Shown piece after piece: positions 45,579 through 54,051 of a stretch of 64,000 bases of DNA. Each line of letters begins with the position of its first letter. Position 1 is the first letter of the stretch. Origin of the DNA: Veillonella sp. R32 (GTDB lineage Bacteria; Bacillota; Negativicutes; Veillonellales; Veillonellaceae). A model generated the notes under the pieces. It was given only the letters and a program-made list of their open reading frames with translations. It did no database searches and was not told the origin of the DNA. The DNA is taken from NCBI RefSeq assembly GCF_010093125.1, contig NZ_NMZQ01000001.1, positions 62,001-126,000 on the forward strand, written 5' to 3'. The translations under genes were made by a program, and so were the position numbers.

Positions 45579-46175
45579 ATGGCAGAAGAAAAGACAATTG
45601 GTAAACAAATTATACATGAAATAGGCGAATGGTTATATGCCATTATTATTGCGTTGGCGATTGCCATTGTAGTTCATTTATTTGTAGGTCAAATTACGCG
45701 TGTATCTGGCGAGTCTATGGAAGATACATTTCACAATGGTGACTTCTTAGTGGTATCAAAATGGGACCACGTACGTGGCAATATGCCTAATTATGGTGAT
45801 ATTGTGATCATTGATAGTCGCGTTAACCGTGAACGCACTTGGCAAGATGATGTGACGGATGTAGTATCTAATTATTTATCCGTGTTTAGCAAGTCAGCAG
45901 AACGGCATGATGCTTGGGTAAAACGTGTTATTGGCTTACCTGGTGACACCTTAGAATTTAAAGGCGGTCATGTATGGCGTAATGGGCAGGAGTTAGAAGA
46001 GCCTTATACGAAGGAGCCTACTATGAATTATTCGCAGACGGCTCCAGTAGTTATTCCAGAAGGTCATGTATTTGTTATGGGGGATAATCGTAATCACTCT
46101 AGTGATAGTCGCTTTATTGGACCAGTACCAGTTAAAAATGTCATTGGTCACGTAGTGTATGATCTTAGTTTTTAA
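45579..46175 (+). CDS. lepB: signal peptidase I (LepB)
   Basis: Cleaves signal peptides of exported proteins. One N-terminal membrane helix (LYAIIIALAIAIVVHLF), catalytic Ser in VSGESMEDTFHNGDFL near residue 40, catalytic Lys in WVKRVIGLPGDTLEF near residue 109, and VMGDNRNHSSDSRFIG near residue 165. 198 residues. The only ribosome-site-like AAGGAG (45549-45554) lies 24 nt upstream of ATG 45579, too far, and the frame is closed at 45555-45557, so translation signals are weak or use a leaderless-like mode. Confidence 0.93.
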   Translation: MAEEKTIGKQIIHEIGEWLYAIIIALAIAIVVHLFVGQITRVSGESMEDTFHNGDFLVVSKWDHVRGNMPNYGDIVIIDSRVNRERTWQDDVTDVVSNYLSVFSKSAERHDAWVKRVIGLPGDTLEFKGGHVWRNGQELEEPYTKEPTMNYSQTAPVVIPEGHVFVMGDNRNHSSDSRFIGPVPVKNVIGHVVYDLSF

Positions 46176-46245
46176 TCTTAAACTTGTGAATTTAATACTT
46201 TACATCTCTCTTTTAGGCATGGCCTAAGAACGGGATCGATAATGG

Positions 46246-46285
46246 AAACAGTTGTGTCTTGGTTAGCTGAGGTTCAACTGTTTTT
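46246..46285 (+). terminator. intrinsic terminator after lepB
   Basis: AAACAGTTG (46246-46254) pairs perfectly with CAACTGTTT (46275-46283), and TT then follow. A smaller hairpin TTAGGC/GCCTAA at 46213-46227 precedes it. Confidence 0.75.
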
Positions 46286-46390
46286 GTTTGTTTAGAGGGC
46301 CTGTTTAGTGAGTCATTTTACTTTGAGCGTTGGAGATGTTTTGCCTCTTTAAAAAGGGTGAAGTTTAATGTTTATTTATGCTTTGTTTAT

Positions 46391-46419
46391 TTGCCAAAGT
46401 TTTAAAAATTTAGTAAAAT
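46391..46419 (+). promoter_or_regulatory. promoter for the glycosyltransferase gene
   Basis: TTGCCA (46391-46396) and TAAAAT (46414-46419) are 17 bp apart, about 32 bp before ATG 46451. Confidence 0.65.
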
Positions 46420-46450
46420 GAAGTCGCAATCAAGGAAACGGAGGCAGAGT

Positions 46451-47428
46451 ATGTTATTGTCAGTAGTGGTGCCCGTATATAATGAAGAGGCAAATATTAA
46501 AAAATTTTATAGTTCTGTAAAAGCCGTATTAAATACGTTACCTTATGAACAGGAAATCATCTTTGTAGATGATGGCTCTGCTGATAATTCAGCTTTAATG
46601 CTTAAACATATTGCTGAGGAGGATAAGGCTGTTAAAGTATTGTTATTGGCTCGTAATTTTGGTCATCAATTAGCTTTGACTTGTGGCCTAGATTATGCTA
46701 AGGGGGATGCTGTTATTACCATGGATGGGGATATGCAACATCCACCTGAATTAATTCCTCAACTCGTGCATTTATGGGAGGAAGGTCACGATGTAGTACG
46801 GACGATTCGTGATTCTACAGAAGATGCTAGTTGGGCCAAAGCCTTCACGTCTAAGTATTACTATAAATTAATGAATAAAATGGCGAATGTACCTATTGTA
46901 GAAGGTGGGTCTGATTTTCGCCTCATGAATCGTAAAGCGTTAAATACTTTGTTGCGCTTTAGAGAACATGGTCGCTTTTTGCGCGGTATAGTAGGAGATA
47001 TTGGCTATAATCAAGCGGAAATTCATTTTGTGGCACCCCCTCGATTTGCCGGTAAATCTAAATTTAGTGTTCGTAAAATGTTGCATTTTGCCTTAGATGG
47101 GATTGCAGCATTCTCCAAAGTACCACTACGAGCTGCCTTTTATGTAGGCTTGTTATCTGGTTTGTTGAGCCTAATTATGATTTTGCATATTTTATTCGTT
47201 CACTTTTTCACGGACTCGGCTGTTAGTGGTTGGGCTACTTTAGGTGTAGCTATTTTTTTCCTCGGTGGCGTGCAATTAATTGGCCTTGGTATTATTGGGG
47301 AATATGTAGGTCGCGTATTTGAAGAAGTGAAACATCGTCCCTTGTATTGGGTGCGCGATAGTTTTAATTGCGAGGCTAGTCATAAGCAAAATCCACAGTC
47401 AGAGTCATATAATCAGATGCCTAAATAG
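46451..47428 (+). CDS. GT2 polyprenyl-phosphate glycosyltransferase (DPM1/ArnC-like)
   Basis: Membrane-bound glycosyltransferase family 2 enzyme. LSVVVPVYNEEANIKKFYSS, IIFVDDGSADNSALML, ITMDGDMQHPPELI (metal-binding DGD) and VEGGSDFRLMNRKAL are the catalytic motifs. Two C-terminal membrane helices (LRAAFYVGLLSGLLSLIMIL and GVAIFFLGGVQLIGLGIIG) fit transfer of sugar to undecaprenyl phosphate. 325 residues. I use ATG 46451 behind CGGAGG; an in-frame ATG at 46418 overlaps the promoter -10. Sugar substrate not determined; it could serve LPS or wall decoration. Confidence 0.9.
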   Translation: MLLSVVVPVYNEEANIKKFYSSVKAVLNTLPYEQEIIFVDDGSADNSALMLKHIAEEDKAVKVLLLARNFGHQLALTCGLDYAKGDAVITMDGDMQHPPELIPQLVHLWEEGHDVVRTIRDSTEDASWAKAFTSKYYYKLMNKMANVPIVEGGSDFRLMNRKALNTLLRFREHGRFLRGIVGDIGYNQAEIHFVAPPRFAGKSKFSVRKMLHFALDGIAAFSKVPLRAAFYVGLLSGLLSLIMILHILFVHFFTDSAVSGWATLGVAIFFLGGVQLIGLGIIGEYVGRVFEEVKHRPLYWVRDSFNCEASHKQNPQSESYNQMPK

Positions 47429-47492
47429 GAAAATTAAATTTCGAATACTTGCTTTATATACTACCAGAGTATCTTTTTAGAGGCTCTGGTAC

Positions 47493-47552
47493 TGTTATAA
47501 TATACTGTAATTGAGTAGGATATAGCCAGTGTACTACATTGTGTGGTATAAT
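47493..47552 (+). promoter_or_regulatory. two extended -10 promoters upstream of the NlpC/P60 gene
   Basis: TGTTATAAT at 47493-47501 and TGGTATAAT at 47544-47552 are both extended -10 elements. The first follows an inverted repeat, TACCAGAG (47462-47469) and CTCTGGTA (47484-47491), that could be an operator or the end of the previous transcript. Confidence 0.4.
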
Positions 47553-47629
47553 AAAGAGTAAACAGTTCGACTTGTCATAGCTCGAGCTGCTAAAGAAGTG
47601 TACTCAGAGATTAGTTTGAGGATAAGGCT

Positions 47630-48562
47630 ATGAAATCAATTCAAAGAAAAGTCGCCTTAGCAGCGGCTATGGTATTAGTGGTAGGTTCTCACTGGGGAGT
47701 CAGTGCTGCTAGTTATACTTATGGCGCTAAGGGTGGCGATATTCCAGCGATTCAGAAGAAATTGATTGCTGCTGGTTATAATGCTCGCTTGAATGGTGAG
47801 TATGATGCAAATACTAAATGGGCCGTTCGTTTATATCAACGAGATAATGGTTTGCCCGTGAATGGTGTACTAGATGCTACTACGTATAAGAAATTGATGG
47901 GCAAATCGTTGAATGAAAAAACAGTGGCTAGTTTGGGGCGTATGTCTGATGAAAAGATTGCCGCAGAAATGGCAGCTGGTCGTAAAAGTACGAGTACTGT
48001 CAAAGCTAGCGATAGTGAAACAGCAGCGTCTCCTAAAGTAGCTAACAAGGCAATAAAGACGAAAGCGAATGCTAAGCAAGGTAAACAAACTAGCAAAAGT
48101 AAAGATAAGACGAGTCAAAGCAAATCAAGCAGTTCGTCAAGCTTGTTAGATCCAATTGAACCTGATTTTATTTTTACAAAAACGGCGAATGTGCCAAAAT
48201 CAGTGCGGACAATTCTTAAAGAAGCAGAAAGCTATAGTGGGGTGCCTTATTTATTTGGTGGTACTACGCCAAAGGGCTTTGACTGCTCTGGCTATGTGCG
48301 CTATGTATTTGCTAAGTCGGGGATTACCTTACCACGCAGTGCTGATGAGCAATATACAGTGGGACAAAAGATTGGTAAGCATAATTTGCAACCGGGCGAT
48401 TTAGTATTTTTCCAAACCTATGAACAAGGTGTATCTCATTCAGGGATTTACATTGGGGAAGGTAAATTTATTAGTGCTACCTCTAGTCGTGGCGTAACGG
48501 TAGCCAACATTAATGATGGCTATTGGGGCGAACGCTATATTGGAGCTAAGCGCGTAATTTAA
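47630..48562 (+). CDS. exported NlpC/P60 peptidoglycan hydrolase with peptidoglycan-binding domain
   Basis: Secreted wall enzyme. Signal peptide (VALAAAMVLVVGSHWGVSAA), a peptidoglycan-binding module (GGDIPAIQKKLIAAGYNARL then WAVRLYQRDNGLPVNG, residues ~33-90), a Ser/Lys-rich linker (~125-178) and a C-terminal NlpC/P60 domain with the catalytic Cys in GFDCSGYVRYVFAKSG near residue 220 and the His in GVSHSGIYIGEGKF near residue 270. 310 residues. It hydrolyses stem peptides; specificity (DL-endopeptidase) is family-based inference. Terminator after. Confidence 0.93.
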   Translation: MKSIQRKVALAAAMVLVVGSHWGVSAASYTYGAKGGDIPAIQKKLIAAGYNARLNGEYDANTKWAVRLYQRDNGLPVNGVLDATTYKKLMGKSLNEKTVASLGRMSDEKIAAEMAAGRKSTSTVKASDSETAASPKVANKAIKTKANAKQGKQTSKSKDKTSQSKSSSSSSLLDPIEPDFIFTKTANVPKSVRTILKEAESYSGVPYLFGGTTPKGFDCSGYVRYVFAKSGITLPRSADEQYTVGQKIGKHNLQPGDLVFFQTYEQGVSHSGIYIGEGKFISATSSRGVTVANINDGYWGERYIGAKRVI

Positions 48563-48573
48563 GGTATATTGTG

Positions 48574-48600
48574 AAGAGGAGGCTCCAGCCTCCTCTTTTA
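48574..48600 (+). terminator. intrinsic terminator after the NlpC/P60 gene
   Basis: AAGAGGAGGCT (48574-48584) pairs perfectly with AGCCTCCTCTT (48587-48597) around a tight loop and ends in four T. It is close to the next ABC gene, 26 bp downstream. Confidence 0.85.
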
Positions 48601-48625
48601 GCCTATATAGCACAAGGAGTATTAC

Positions 48626-49336
48626 ATGGGCGAAATTGTTTTAGAGAAGGTACAATTTAATTACGAGCAAGACAGTATCTTACGGGATATTTCCGTTACT
48701 ATACCAGAAGGGGACTTCACCATTGTAGTAGGCCCTAATGGCGCAGGGAAGACGACCTTTTTACGTTTGGTGGCTGGTTTATTACAGCTAGCTAGTGGCA
48801 GCGTAACTATTGATGGCTATACGGTAAGTGAAGCGCAACGTTTAGGCTTATTGCATTTAGTGCCTCAGATTTATAATAAAAATGCGGCTCAATTTCCGGC
48901 TACTTGTGGCGAAATTGTAGAGCTAGGGTTACGTATTCAAGGCATTAAACATAAAGAACGACAAGCATTAGCTCATAAAGCGTTGGCACAGGTGGGCATG
49001 GCGGAGTTTACGCATCGCCGGATTGGAGATTTAAGTGGTGGGCAACAGCAACGGGTCATGATTGCCCAGGCATTAGCTAGAGGTCCTAAGTATTTATTGT
49101 TAGATGAACCAACTAGTGGTATTGACTATCAAGTGAGCGAGCATATTATGACACTATTGCGTCAATTATGTGATGAAGGTATGACTATTCTTATGGTCAC
49201 TCATGATATTGTAGATGCTTGTGAAGTGGCCAATCAAGTGATTTGTATCAATCGTCATGTTTGTTACGAAGGGAATAGTCAGGGGTTTTTAGATAGCCAT
49301 ATGGGCACCTCGTTGGCTTGGCATATAGGAGGTTAA
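48626..49336 (+). CDS. metal ABC transporter ATPase (ZnuC/MntB-like)
   Basis: ATPase of a cluster-9 metal importer. Walker [19 protein letters not shown]-loop LVPQIYNKNAAQFPAT, signature LSGGQQQRVMIAQALA, Walker B YLLLDEPTSGIDY and VTHDI. 236 residues. The permease gene begins 1 nt after it. No metal-binding lipoprotein (ZnuA/MntC) gene is next to it, so that must lie elsewhere. Zn2+ or Mn2+ cannot be decided. Confidence 0.88.
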   Translation: MGEIVLEKVQFNYEQDSILRDISVTIPEGDFTIVVGPNGAGKTTFLRLVAGLLQLASGSVTIDGYTVSEAQRLGLLHLVPQIYNKNAAQFPATCGEIVELGLRIQGIKHKERQALAHKALAQVGMAEFTHRRIGDLSGGQQQRVMIAQALARGPKYLLLDEPTSGIDYQVSEHIMTLLRQLCDEGMTILMVTHDIVDACEVANQVICINRHVCYEGNSQGFLDSHMGTSLAWHIGG

Positions 49337-49337
49337 G

Positions 49338-50135
49338 ATGGACATTTTTTCCTATGAATTTATGCAACGGGCCTTTGTTGCGGGGATTATAGTGGCCCTT
49401 ATGTGCCCTTTGATTGGTACTTTTATAGTGATTAAACGGCAATCCTTGCTGAGTGAAGGCTTAGGTCATGTAGCTTTTGCGGGCGTAACAGGGGCGTCTT
49501 TATTACAAATATATCCTCCTTTAGGGGCGGCGGCCTTAACCGTGTTGACCGCTATTGGTATTGAGTTGGTGCGACGTCGTCAGAACCAGTATACGGATAT
49601 GATTTTAGCGTTATTTTTTTATACAGGCCTAGCCTTAGCCGTCATTTTTGCGACTATGACTAAAATGCCAAGTACAGGCCTTTTAAATTTCCTCTTTGGT
49701 AGTATTTTAACAGTAACGACTATAGACATTATTACGATTGCAATCGTTGCCGTCTTCGTAGCCATTATTGTATATGCGATTTACTCTCGCCTATTATTTA
49801 CTGCTTTTGATGAACAAATTGCCTTAACCGCAGGGATTTCGGTAGGGCGTATTAATATGTTATTTGCTATTTTAACGGCCTTAGTAGTTGTTATGGGGAT
49901 GACCATAGTGGGGATTTTGCTCATTGGGGCGCTTATGATTGTGCCAGTTGCTTCCGCTCATTTATGGCGTCAAGGCTTTGTTAAAACTTTAATGCTTAGT
50001 GAAGGCTACTCCTTGTTGAGTGTAGTCCTTGGGTTGTGGGCAGCCTTTGAATTTGATTTAGCCCCTGGCGGTACTATTGTATTAGTGGCGATTTTAGGAT
50101 ATGCCATAACCTTTCTCATTTTCATTAAAAAATAG
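49338..50135 (+). CDS. metal ABC transporter permease (ZnuB-like)
   Basis: Membrane permease of the same importer, with eight or so helices and the family motifs GTFIVIKRQSLLSEGLGHVA (near residue 25) and GILLIGALMIVPVASAHLW (near residue 195). 265 residues, ABC-3 family. ATG 49338 behind AGGAGG. Coupled to the ATPase gene. Confidence 0.9.
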   Translation: MDIFSYEFMQRAFVAGIIVALMCPLIGTFIVIKRQSLLSEGLGHVAFAGVTGASLLQIYPPLGAAALTVLTAIGIELVRRRQNQYTDMILALFFYTGLALAVIFATMTKMPSTGLLNFLFGSILTVTTIDIITIAIVAVFVAIIVYAIYSRLLFTAFDEQIALTAGISVGRINMLFAILTALVVVMGMTIVGILLIGALMIVPVASAHLWRQGFVKTLMLSEGYSLLSVVLGLWAAFEFDLAPGGTIVLVAILGYAITFLIFIKK

Positions 50136-50162
50136 ACAAATATAGGTTTAAAGAAGTATAAT
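50133..50162 (+). promoter_or_regulatory. possible promoter for alaS
   Basis: TAGACA (50133-50138) and TATAAT (50157-50162) are 18 bp apart, giving a leader of about 28 nt, too short for a T-box. Confidence 0.45.
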
Positions 50163-50197
50163 AAGGAGTAATCGTATTTATTTAGGAGGCTGAACTC

Positions 50198-52807
50198 ATG
50201 AAGGGTAATGAGCTGCGTCAGGCTTATTTGAAATTTTTTGAAAGCAAACAACATTTGATCTTAGATAGTTTTTCCTTAATTCCGGAAAATGATCCCTCAT
50301 TATTACTCATTGGCGCTGGTATGGCACCATTGAAACCATTTTTTACAGGTAAGCTAGTACCACCACGTACGCGCGTTACTACTTGTCAGAAATGCATCCG
50401 TACAGGGGATATTGAGAATGTAGGCCGCACTGCGCGCCATCATACCTTCTTTGAAATGTTAGGTAACTTCTCCTTTGGAGATTATTTCAAAAAAGAAGCG
50501 ATTCATTGGGCTTGGGAATTTTTAACAGAAGTGATTAAACTTGATAAAAATCGCTTGTATGTTACAGTGTATCCTGATGATCAAGAAGCTTATGATGTTT
50601 GGCATAATGAAATCGGCTTACCAGATGATCATATCAGTCGTTTAGAAGATAACTTCTGGGAAATTGGTGAAGGTCCATGTGGTCCTGACAGTGAAATTTT
50701 CTATGATCTTGGTGAAGAACGTGGTTGTGGGGAACCTGATTGTGCACCAGGTTGTGATTGCGATCGCTATCTTGAAATCTGGAATCTTGTATTCACACAA
50801 TTTAATCGTACGGCAGATGGCGAATATGTGCCATTAGAAAAGAAAAATATTGATACTGGCGCCGGCCTTGAACGTTTGGCTTCGGTATTACAAAATAAAG
50901 AAAGCAATTTTGAAACGGATTTGATTTTCCCTATCATTGAAAAAGCAGCACAAATGGCTAACGTAACGTATCACACAGATGCGAATACCGATGTATCTTT
51001 AAAAGTAATTGGTGACCATGTGCGTGCTATTTCGGTGCTCATTAGTGATGGCGTATTGCCTTCTAATGAAGGTCGCGGTTATGTGTTGCGTCGTATTTTA
51101 CGTCGTGCCGTTCGCCATGGTCGTTTGCTTGGTATTGAAGGTCGTTTCTTAACGGACTTAGTAGATGTAGTTATTGATATTTTAGGTTCTGGTGTGCCAG
51201 GCTTAACTGAAAAACATGACTTCATCAAACGAGTTGTGGCTAATGAAGAAGATCGTTTTAATCAGACCTTGGCACAAGGCCTTGAATTATTGAGTGCTTT
51301 AATTGCAGACTTGAAAGTCCATAATGCGAAAGAAGTGCCAGGTACTGAAGTATTTAAGTTATATGATACCTATGGATTCCCTTGGGAATTAACGGAAGAA
51401 ATCGCTATGGAAGCGGGTCTTATCATTGATATGGCTGGTTTTGAAAACGCCATGGCAGAACAACGGGCTCGTGCGCGTGCGGCTCGCGAAGATGTGGATG
51501 CCAAAGTAGCGACACCAGACATTACCTTCCTTCGTGATGAAAAATTGACCGATGATGAATCGGCGACGTCTTCTGAAATCCTTATGCTTGGTGAAGGGGC
51601 TAATCGCCTTGATAGTGCTTCCGATGGTATGGAAATTACCTTAATTGTACGCACTACACCATTCCATGCTGAAGGGGGCGGCCAGCTCGGTGATTCTGGT
51701 TTCATCGTAGGCCCTATGGGTAAAATGGAAGTTCATACAACTCGTAAATTACCAGAAGGTACGACTTATCATGTAGGGACTATTGTGGAAGGCAATTTAC
51801 AAGTAGGTGACACAGTAAGTTTTGAAGTAGATACGAATCGTCGTTTAGCGATGGCTCGCAACCATACGGCTACTCACTTATTGCATGCTGCGTTGAAACA
51901 AGTATTAGGCAGTCACGTTAATCAGGCTGGTTCCTTGGTAATGCCAGATCGTTTACGTTTTGACTTTACTCATTTTTCACCAGTCACAGCGGATGAATTG
52001 CAACAAATTACTGATTTAGTCAATGGTGAAATCTTAAAAGCAAGTAATTTAACAATTCAAGAAATGTCCATGGACGAAGCTAAAAAGCTTGGCGCCATGG
52101 CGCTCTTTGGTGAAAAATATGGGGATCGAGTACGCGTTGTTACAGTACCAGAATTTAGTGTTGAACTTTGTGGTGGTTCCCATGTTGTAAATACGGCTGT
52201 TATTGGTACATTCCGTATTCTTTCTGAAGGCGGTATTGGTTCGGGTGTACGGCGTATTGAAGCGGTAACAGGCGAAGCTGCGTTAGCTTTAGCACAGCAG
52301 GAACAGGCTCAACTTCGTGAAGTGGCAACTATTTTAAAAACAAAACCAGAAGATGTTGTAGCTCGTGCTCAGCAGGTTGTGGCTGAAGTAAAACAATTAG
52401 AACATGATTTAGGGGCTGCTCGTAAAGAATTGATGTCTGGCGGCTTAGAAACTGTTTTAAGTAGTGCTTTTGAGGCCGGTCAGTTCAAAGCGGTTGTAGC
52501 CGAGGTAAAAGCGGCTGATATGGATGAACTTCGGAGCATTGCCGATATGGTACGCGACAAAGTGGGTTCTGGCATTGTGCTGTTAGGCATGAAACACGAA
52601 GATAAAGTTAATTTCGTATGTATGGCTACGAAAGATGCTGTTAAAGGTGGCTTCCATGCAGGTAATATCGTAAAAGCTACGGCTCAGGCTGCTGGCGGTA
52701 ATGGTGGTGGTCGTCCTGACATGGCTCAAGCTGGTGGTAAAGAGGCGAGTGCTTTAGGGGCTGCTTTAGAAAAAGGTAAAGAAACTATTTTATCTATGGT
52801 AAAATAG
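50198..52807 (+). CDS. alaS: alanyl-tRNA synthetase (AlaRS)
   Basis: Class II synthetase with an N-terminal catalytic domain (LRQAYLKFFESKQHLIL, TCQKCIRTGDIENVGRTARH, FFEMLGNFSFGDYFK), an editing domain (ARNHTATHLLHAALKQVLG with the HXXXH zinc motif near residue 555, and ELCGGSHVVNT near residue 660) and a C-terminal oligomerisation domain with GGNGGGRPDMAQAGG. 869 residues. ATG 50198 behind AGGAGG. It leads the conserved Firmicute group alaS-ireB-yqgF-DUF1292. Confidence 0.97.
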   Translation: MKGNELRQAYLKFFESKQHLILDSFSLIPENDPSLLLIGAGMAPLKPFFTGKLVPPRTRVTTCQKCIRTGDIENVGRTARHHTFFEMLGNFSFGDYFKKEAIHWAWEFLTEVIKLDKNRLYVTVYPDDQEAYDVWHNEIGLPDDHISRLEDNFWEIGEGPCGPDSEIFYDLGEERGCGEPDCAPGCDCDRYLEIWNLVFTQFNRTADGEYVPLEKKNIDTGAGLERLASVLQNKESNFETDLIFPIIEKAAQMANVTYHTDANTDVSLKVIGDHVRAISVLISDGVLPSNEGRGYVLRRILRRAVRHGRLLGIEGRFLTDLVDVVIDILGSGVPGLTEKHDFIKRVVANEEDRFNQTLAQGLELLSALIADLKVHNAKEVPGTEVFKLYDTYGFPWELTEEIAMEAGLIIDMAGFENAMAEQRARARAAREDVDAKVATPDITFLRDEKLTDDESATSSEILMLGEGANRLDSASDGMEITLIVRTTPFHAEGGGQLGDSGFIVGPMGKMEVHTTRKLPEGTTYHVGTIVEGNLQVGDTVSFEVDTNRRLAMARNHTATHLLHAALKQVLGSHVNQAGSLVMPDRLRFDFTHFSPVTADELQQITDLVNGEILKASNLTIQEMSMDEAKKLGAMALFGEKYGDRVRVVTVPEFSVELCGGSHVVNTAVIGTFRILSEGGIGSGVRRIEAVTGEAALALAQQEQAQLREVATILKTKPEDVVARAQQVVAEVKQLEHDLGAARKELMSGGLETVLSSAFEAGQFKAVVAEVKAADMDELRSIADMVRDKVGSGIVLLGMKHEDKVNFVCMATKDAVKGGFHAGNIVKATAQAAGGNGGGRPDMAQAGGKEASALGAALEKGKETILSMVK

Positions 52808-52810
52808 AAG

Positions 52811-52828
52811 TATAGTATAAATACTATA
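52811..52828. promoter_or_regulatory. perfect palindrome between alaS and ireB
   Basis: TATAGTAT (52811-52818) and ATACTATA (52821-52828) form a perfect inverted repeat with a 2-bp spacer 3 bp after alaS. It may be an operator or a weak AT hairpin. Confidence 0.4.
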
Positions 52829-52855
52829 AAGAGTAATCATTCTGTGTGTAGCTTG

Positions 52856-52873
52856 GTAGCGCTTAGGCGCTAC
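52856..52873 (+). other. hairpin in the ireB leader
   Basis: GTAGCGC (52856-52862) pairs with GCGCTAC (52867-52873), loop TTAG. No T-run follows. A similar hairpin, TGTAGC/GCTACA, is at 53609-53625 before the DUF1292 gene. Confidence 0.4.
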
Positions 52874-52903
52874 TGGCTATGCCGTTGCAAAGGAGGCTTT
52901 TGC

Positions 52904-53161
52904 ATGAGTGTATCAGATGAAACTATGATGTTTCAAAAAGTAAATGATGTTCCTTCTGCTGGTGAAGTGTTACGTGATGTGTATCACGCTTTACAGGAAA
53001 AAGGATACAATCCAGTGGAACAAATTGTAGGTTTTCTTATCTCCGGCGAGCCTACTTATATTACGAGTTATAACAATGCCCGTAGCATGATTCGTCGCTT
53101 AGATCGGGATGAATTAATTGAAGAGCTAGTTGTAGAATACGTAAAGGCTAAGAAATTATAA
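52904..53161 (+). CDS. IreB family regulatory protein (UPF0297)
   Basis: Small protein (85 residues), [20 protein letters not shown] and [20 protein letters not shown] being family-conserved. In enterococci IreB is a substrate and negative regulator in the Ser/Thr-kinase pathway linked to cephalosporin resistance; its role here is not known. Start ATG 52904 follows AAAGGAGG; a TTG start at 52844 lies before the leader hairpin. It is 1 bp from yqgF. Confidence 0.9.
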   Translation: MSVSDETMMFQKVNDVPSAGEVLRDVYHALQEKGYNPVEQIVGFLISGEPTYITSYNNARSMIRRLDRDELIEELVVEYVKAKKL

Positions 53162-53162
53162 T

Positions 53163-53582
53163 ATGAGAATTATGTCATTGGATGTGGGCAGTCGTACGAT
53201 TGGCGTTGCTTGTAGTGATGCTTTATATTTGACGGCCCAAGGCATTGAAACGATTCGTCGCACTTCGTTGGAGAAGGATTTTCAGCGCTTACAAGAGCTT
53301 ATTACAGCGTATGAAGTAGAAGAGCTCGTAGTAGGGATGCCTAAAAATATGAATGGCACGAAGGGCGATCGAGCGCTTAAAACGGAAGAATTTGTAGCTA
53401 AGATGCAGGAAGTGATTACTGTGCCGGTAACGTTTTGGGATGAACGATTATCCACGGTTATGGCAGAACGTTCCTTAATTGCTGCTGATGTGAGCCGTAA
53501 GAAGCGTAAATCTGTAATCGATAAAATGGCGGCTGTTGTCATATTACAGGGCTATTTAGATAGTCGCAGTTTACAACGTTAA
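53163..53582 (+). CDS. ruvX: Holliday junction resolvase-like / pre-16S rRNA nuclease YqgF (RuvX)
   Basis: RNase H-fold nuclease, needed for 5' maturation of 16S rRNA in E. coli. [15 protein letters not shown] (catalytic Asp), [34 protein letters not shown] and [17 protein letters not shown] carry the family motifs. 139 residues. ATG 53163, 1 bp after ireB, with weak ribosome site in the ireB end. Confidence 0.93.
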   Translation: MRIMSLDVGSRTIGVACSDALYLTAQGIETIRRTSLEKDFQRLQELITAYEVEELVVGMPKNMNGTKGDRALKTEEFVAKMQEVITVPVTFWDERLSTVMAERSLIAADVSRKKRKSVIDKMAAVVILQGYLDSRSLQR

Positions 53583-53648
53583 TCGACGAGGTAGACTGTT
53601 TAGGCAATGTAGCGCTAAGCTACAAGTATTAACCGTAAGGAGGTCCTC

Positions 53649-53942
53649 ATGGTAGAACAAGGGTATGAAGGCGAAATGTCAGTTGTTGTCATTGATGACG
53701 GCGAAGGCAATGAAATGTATTATGAAGAAGATATGATCATTAATCATGATGGTAAAGAATTTGCTGTGCTTATTTCCTTGCCACCAGAAGAATGTGAACC
53801 TGGCTGCAAATGCCATGAAGAACCAGAAGTTATCATCGCACGCATCGATCAAGAAGATGGCGAAGATGTGTATGTAGCGCCTACAGATGAAGAATTTGAA
53901 AGCGTATTGGCCCTTTATGAAGCAGGTCTTGACGAAGAATAA
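53649..53942 (+). CDS. DUF1292 domain protein (YrzB-like)
   Basis: A 97-residue very acidic protein. VVVIDDGEGNEMYYEEDMII and FAVLISLPPEE are typical of DUF1292. Here a short Cys-rich insert, ECEPGCKCHEEPE (residues ~56-68), is present. The gene regularly follows yqgF in Firmicutes. Start ATG 53649 behind AAGGAGG. Function unknown. Confidence 0.88.
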   Translation: MVEQGYEGEMSVVVIDDGEGNEMYYEEDMIINHDGKEFAVLISLPPEECEPGCKCHEEPEVIIARIDQEDGEDVYVAPTDEEFESVLALYEAGLDEE

Positions 53943-53962
53943 TTAGGTATTTAAAATTTAGG

Positions 53963-53987
53963 GAAAGAGGGGCCTAGCCCCTCTTTC
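53963..53987 (+). terminator. hairpin after the DUF1292 gene, probable terminator
   Basis: GAAAGAGGGGC (53963-53973) pairs perfectly with GCCCCTCTTTC (53977-53987), loop CTA. The T-run is interrupted, so termination may be partial. Confidence 0.55.
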
Positions 53988-54051
53988 GCCTGTTTATAAA
54001 CAGTTATTGTTTAGACATTTCAAGTATTAACTATAAGGAGTTAGATTGTCT

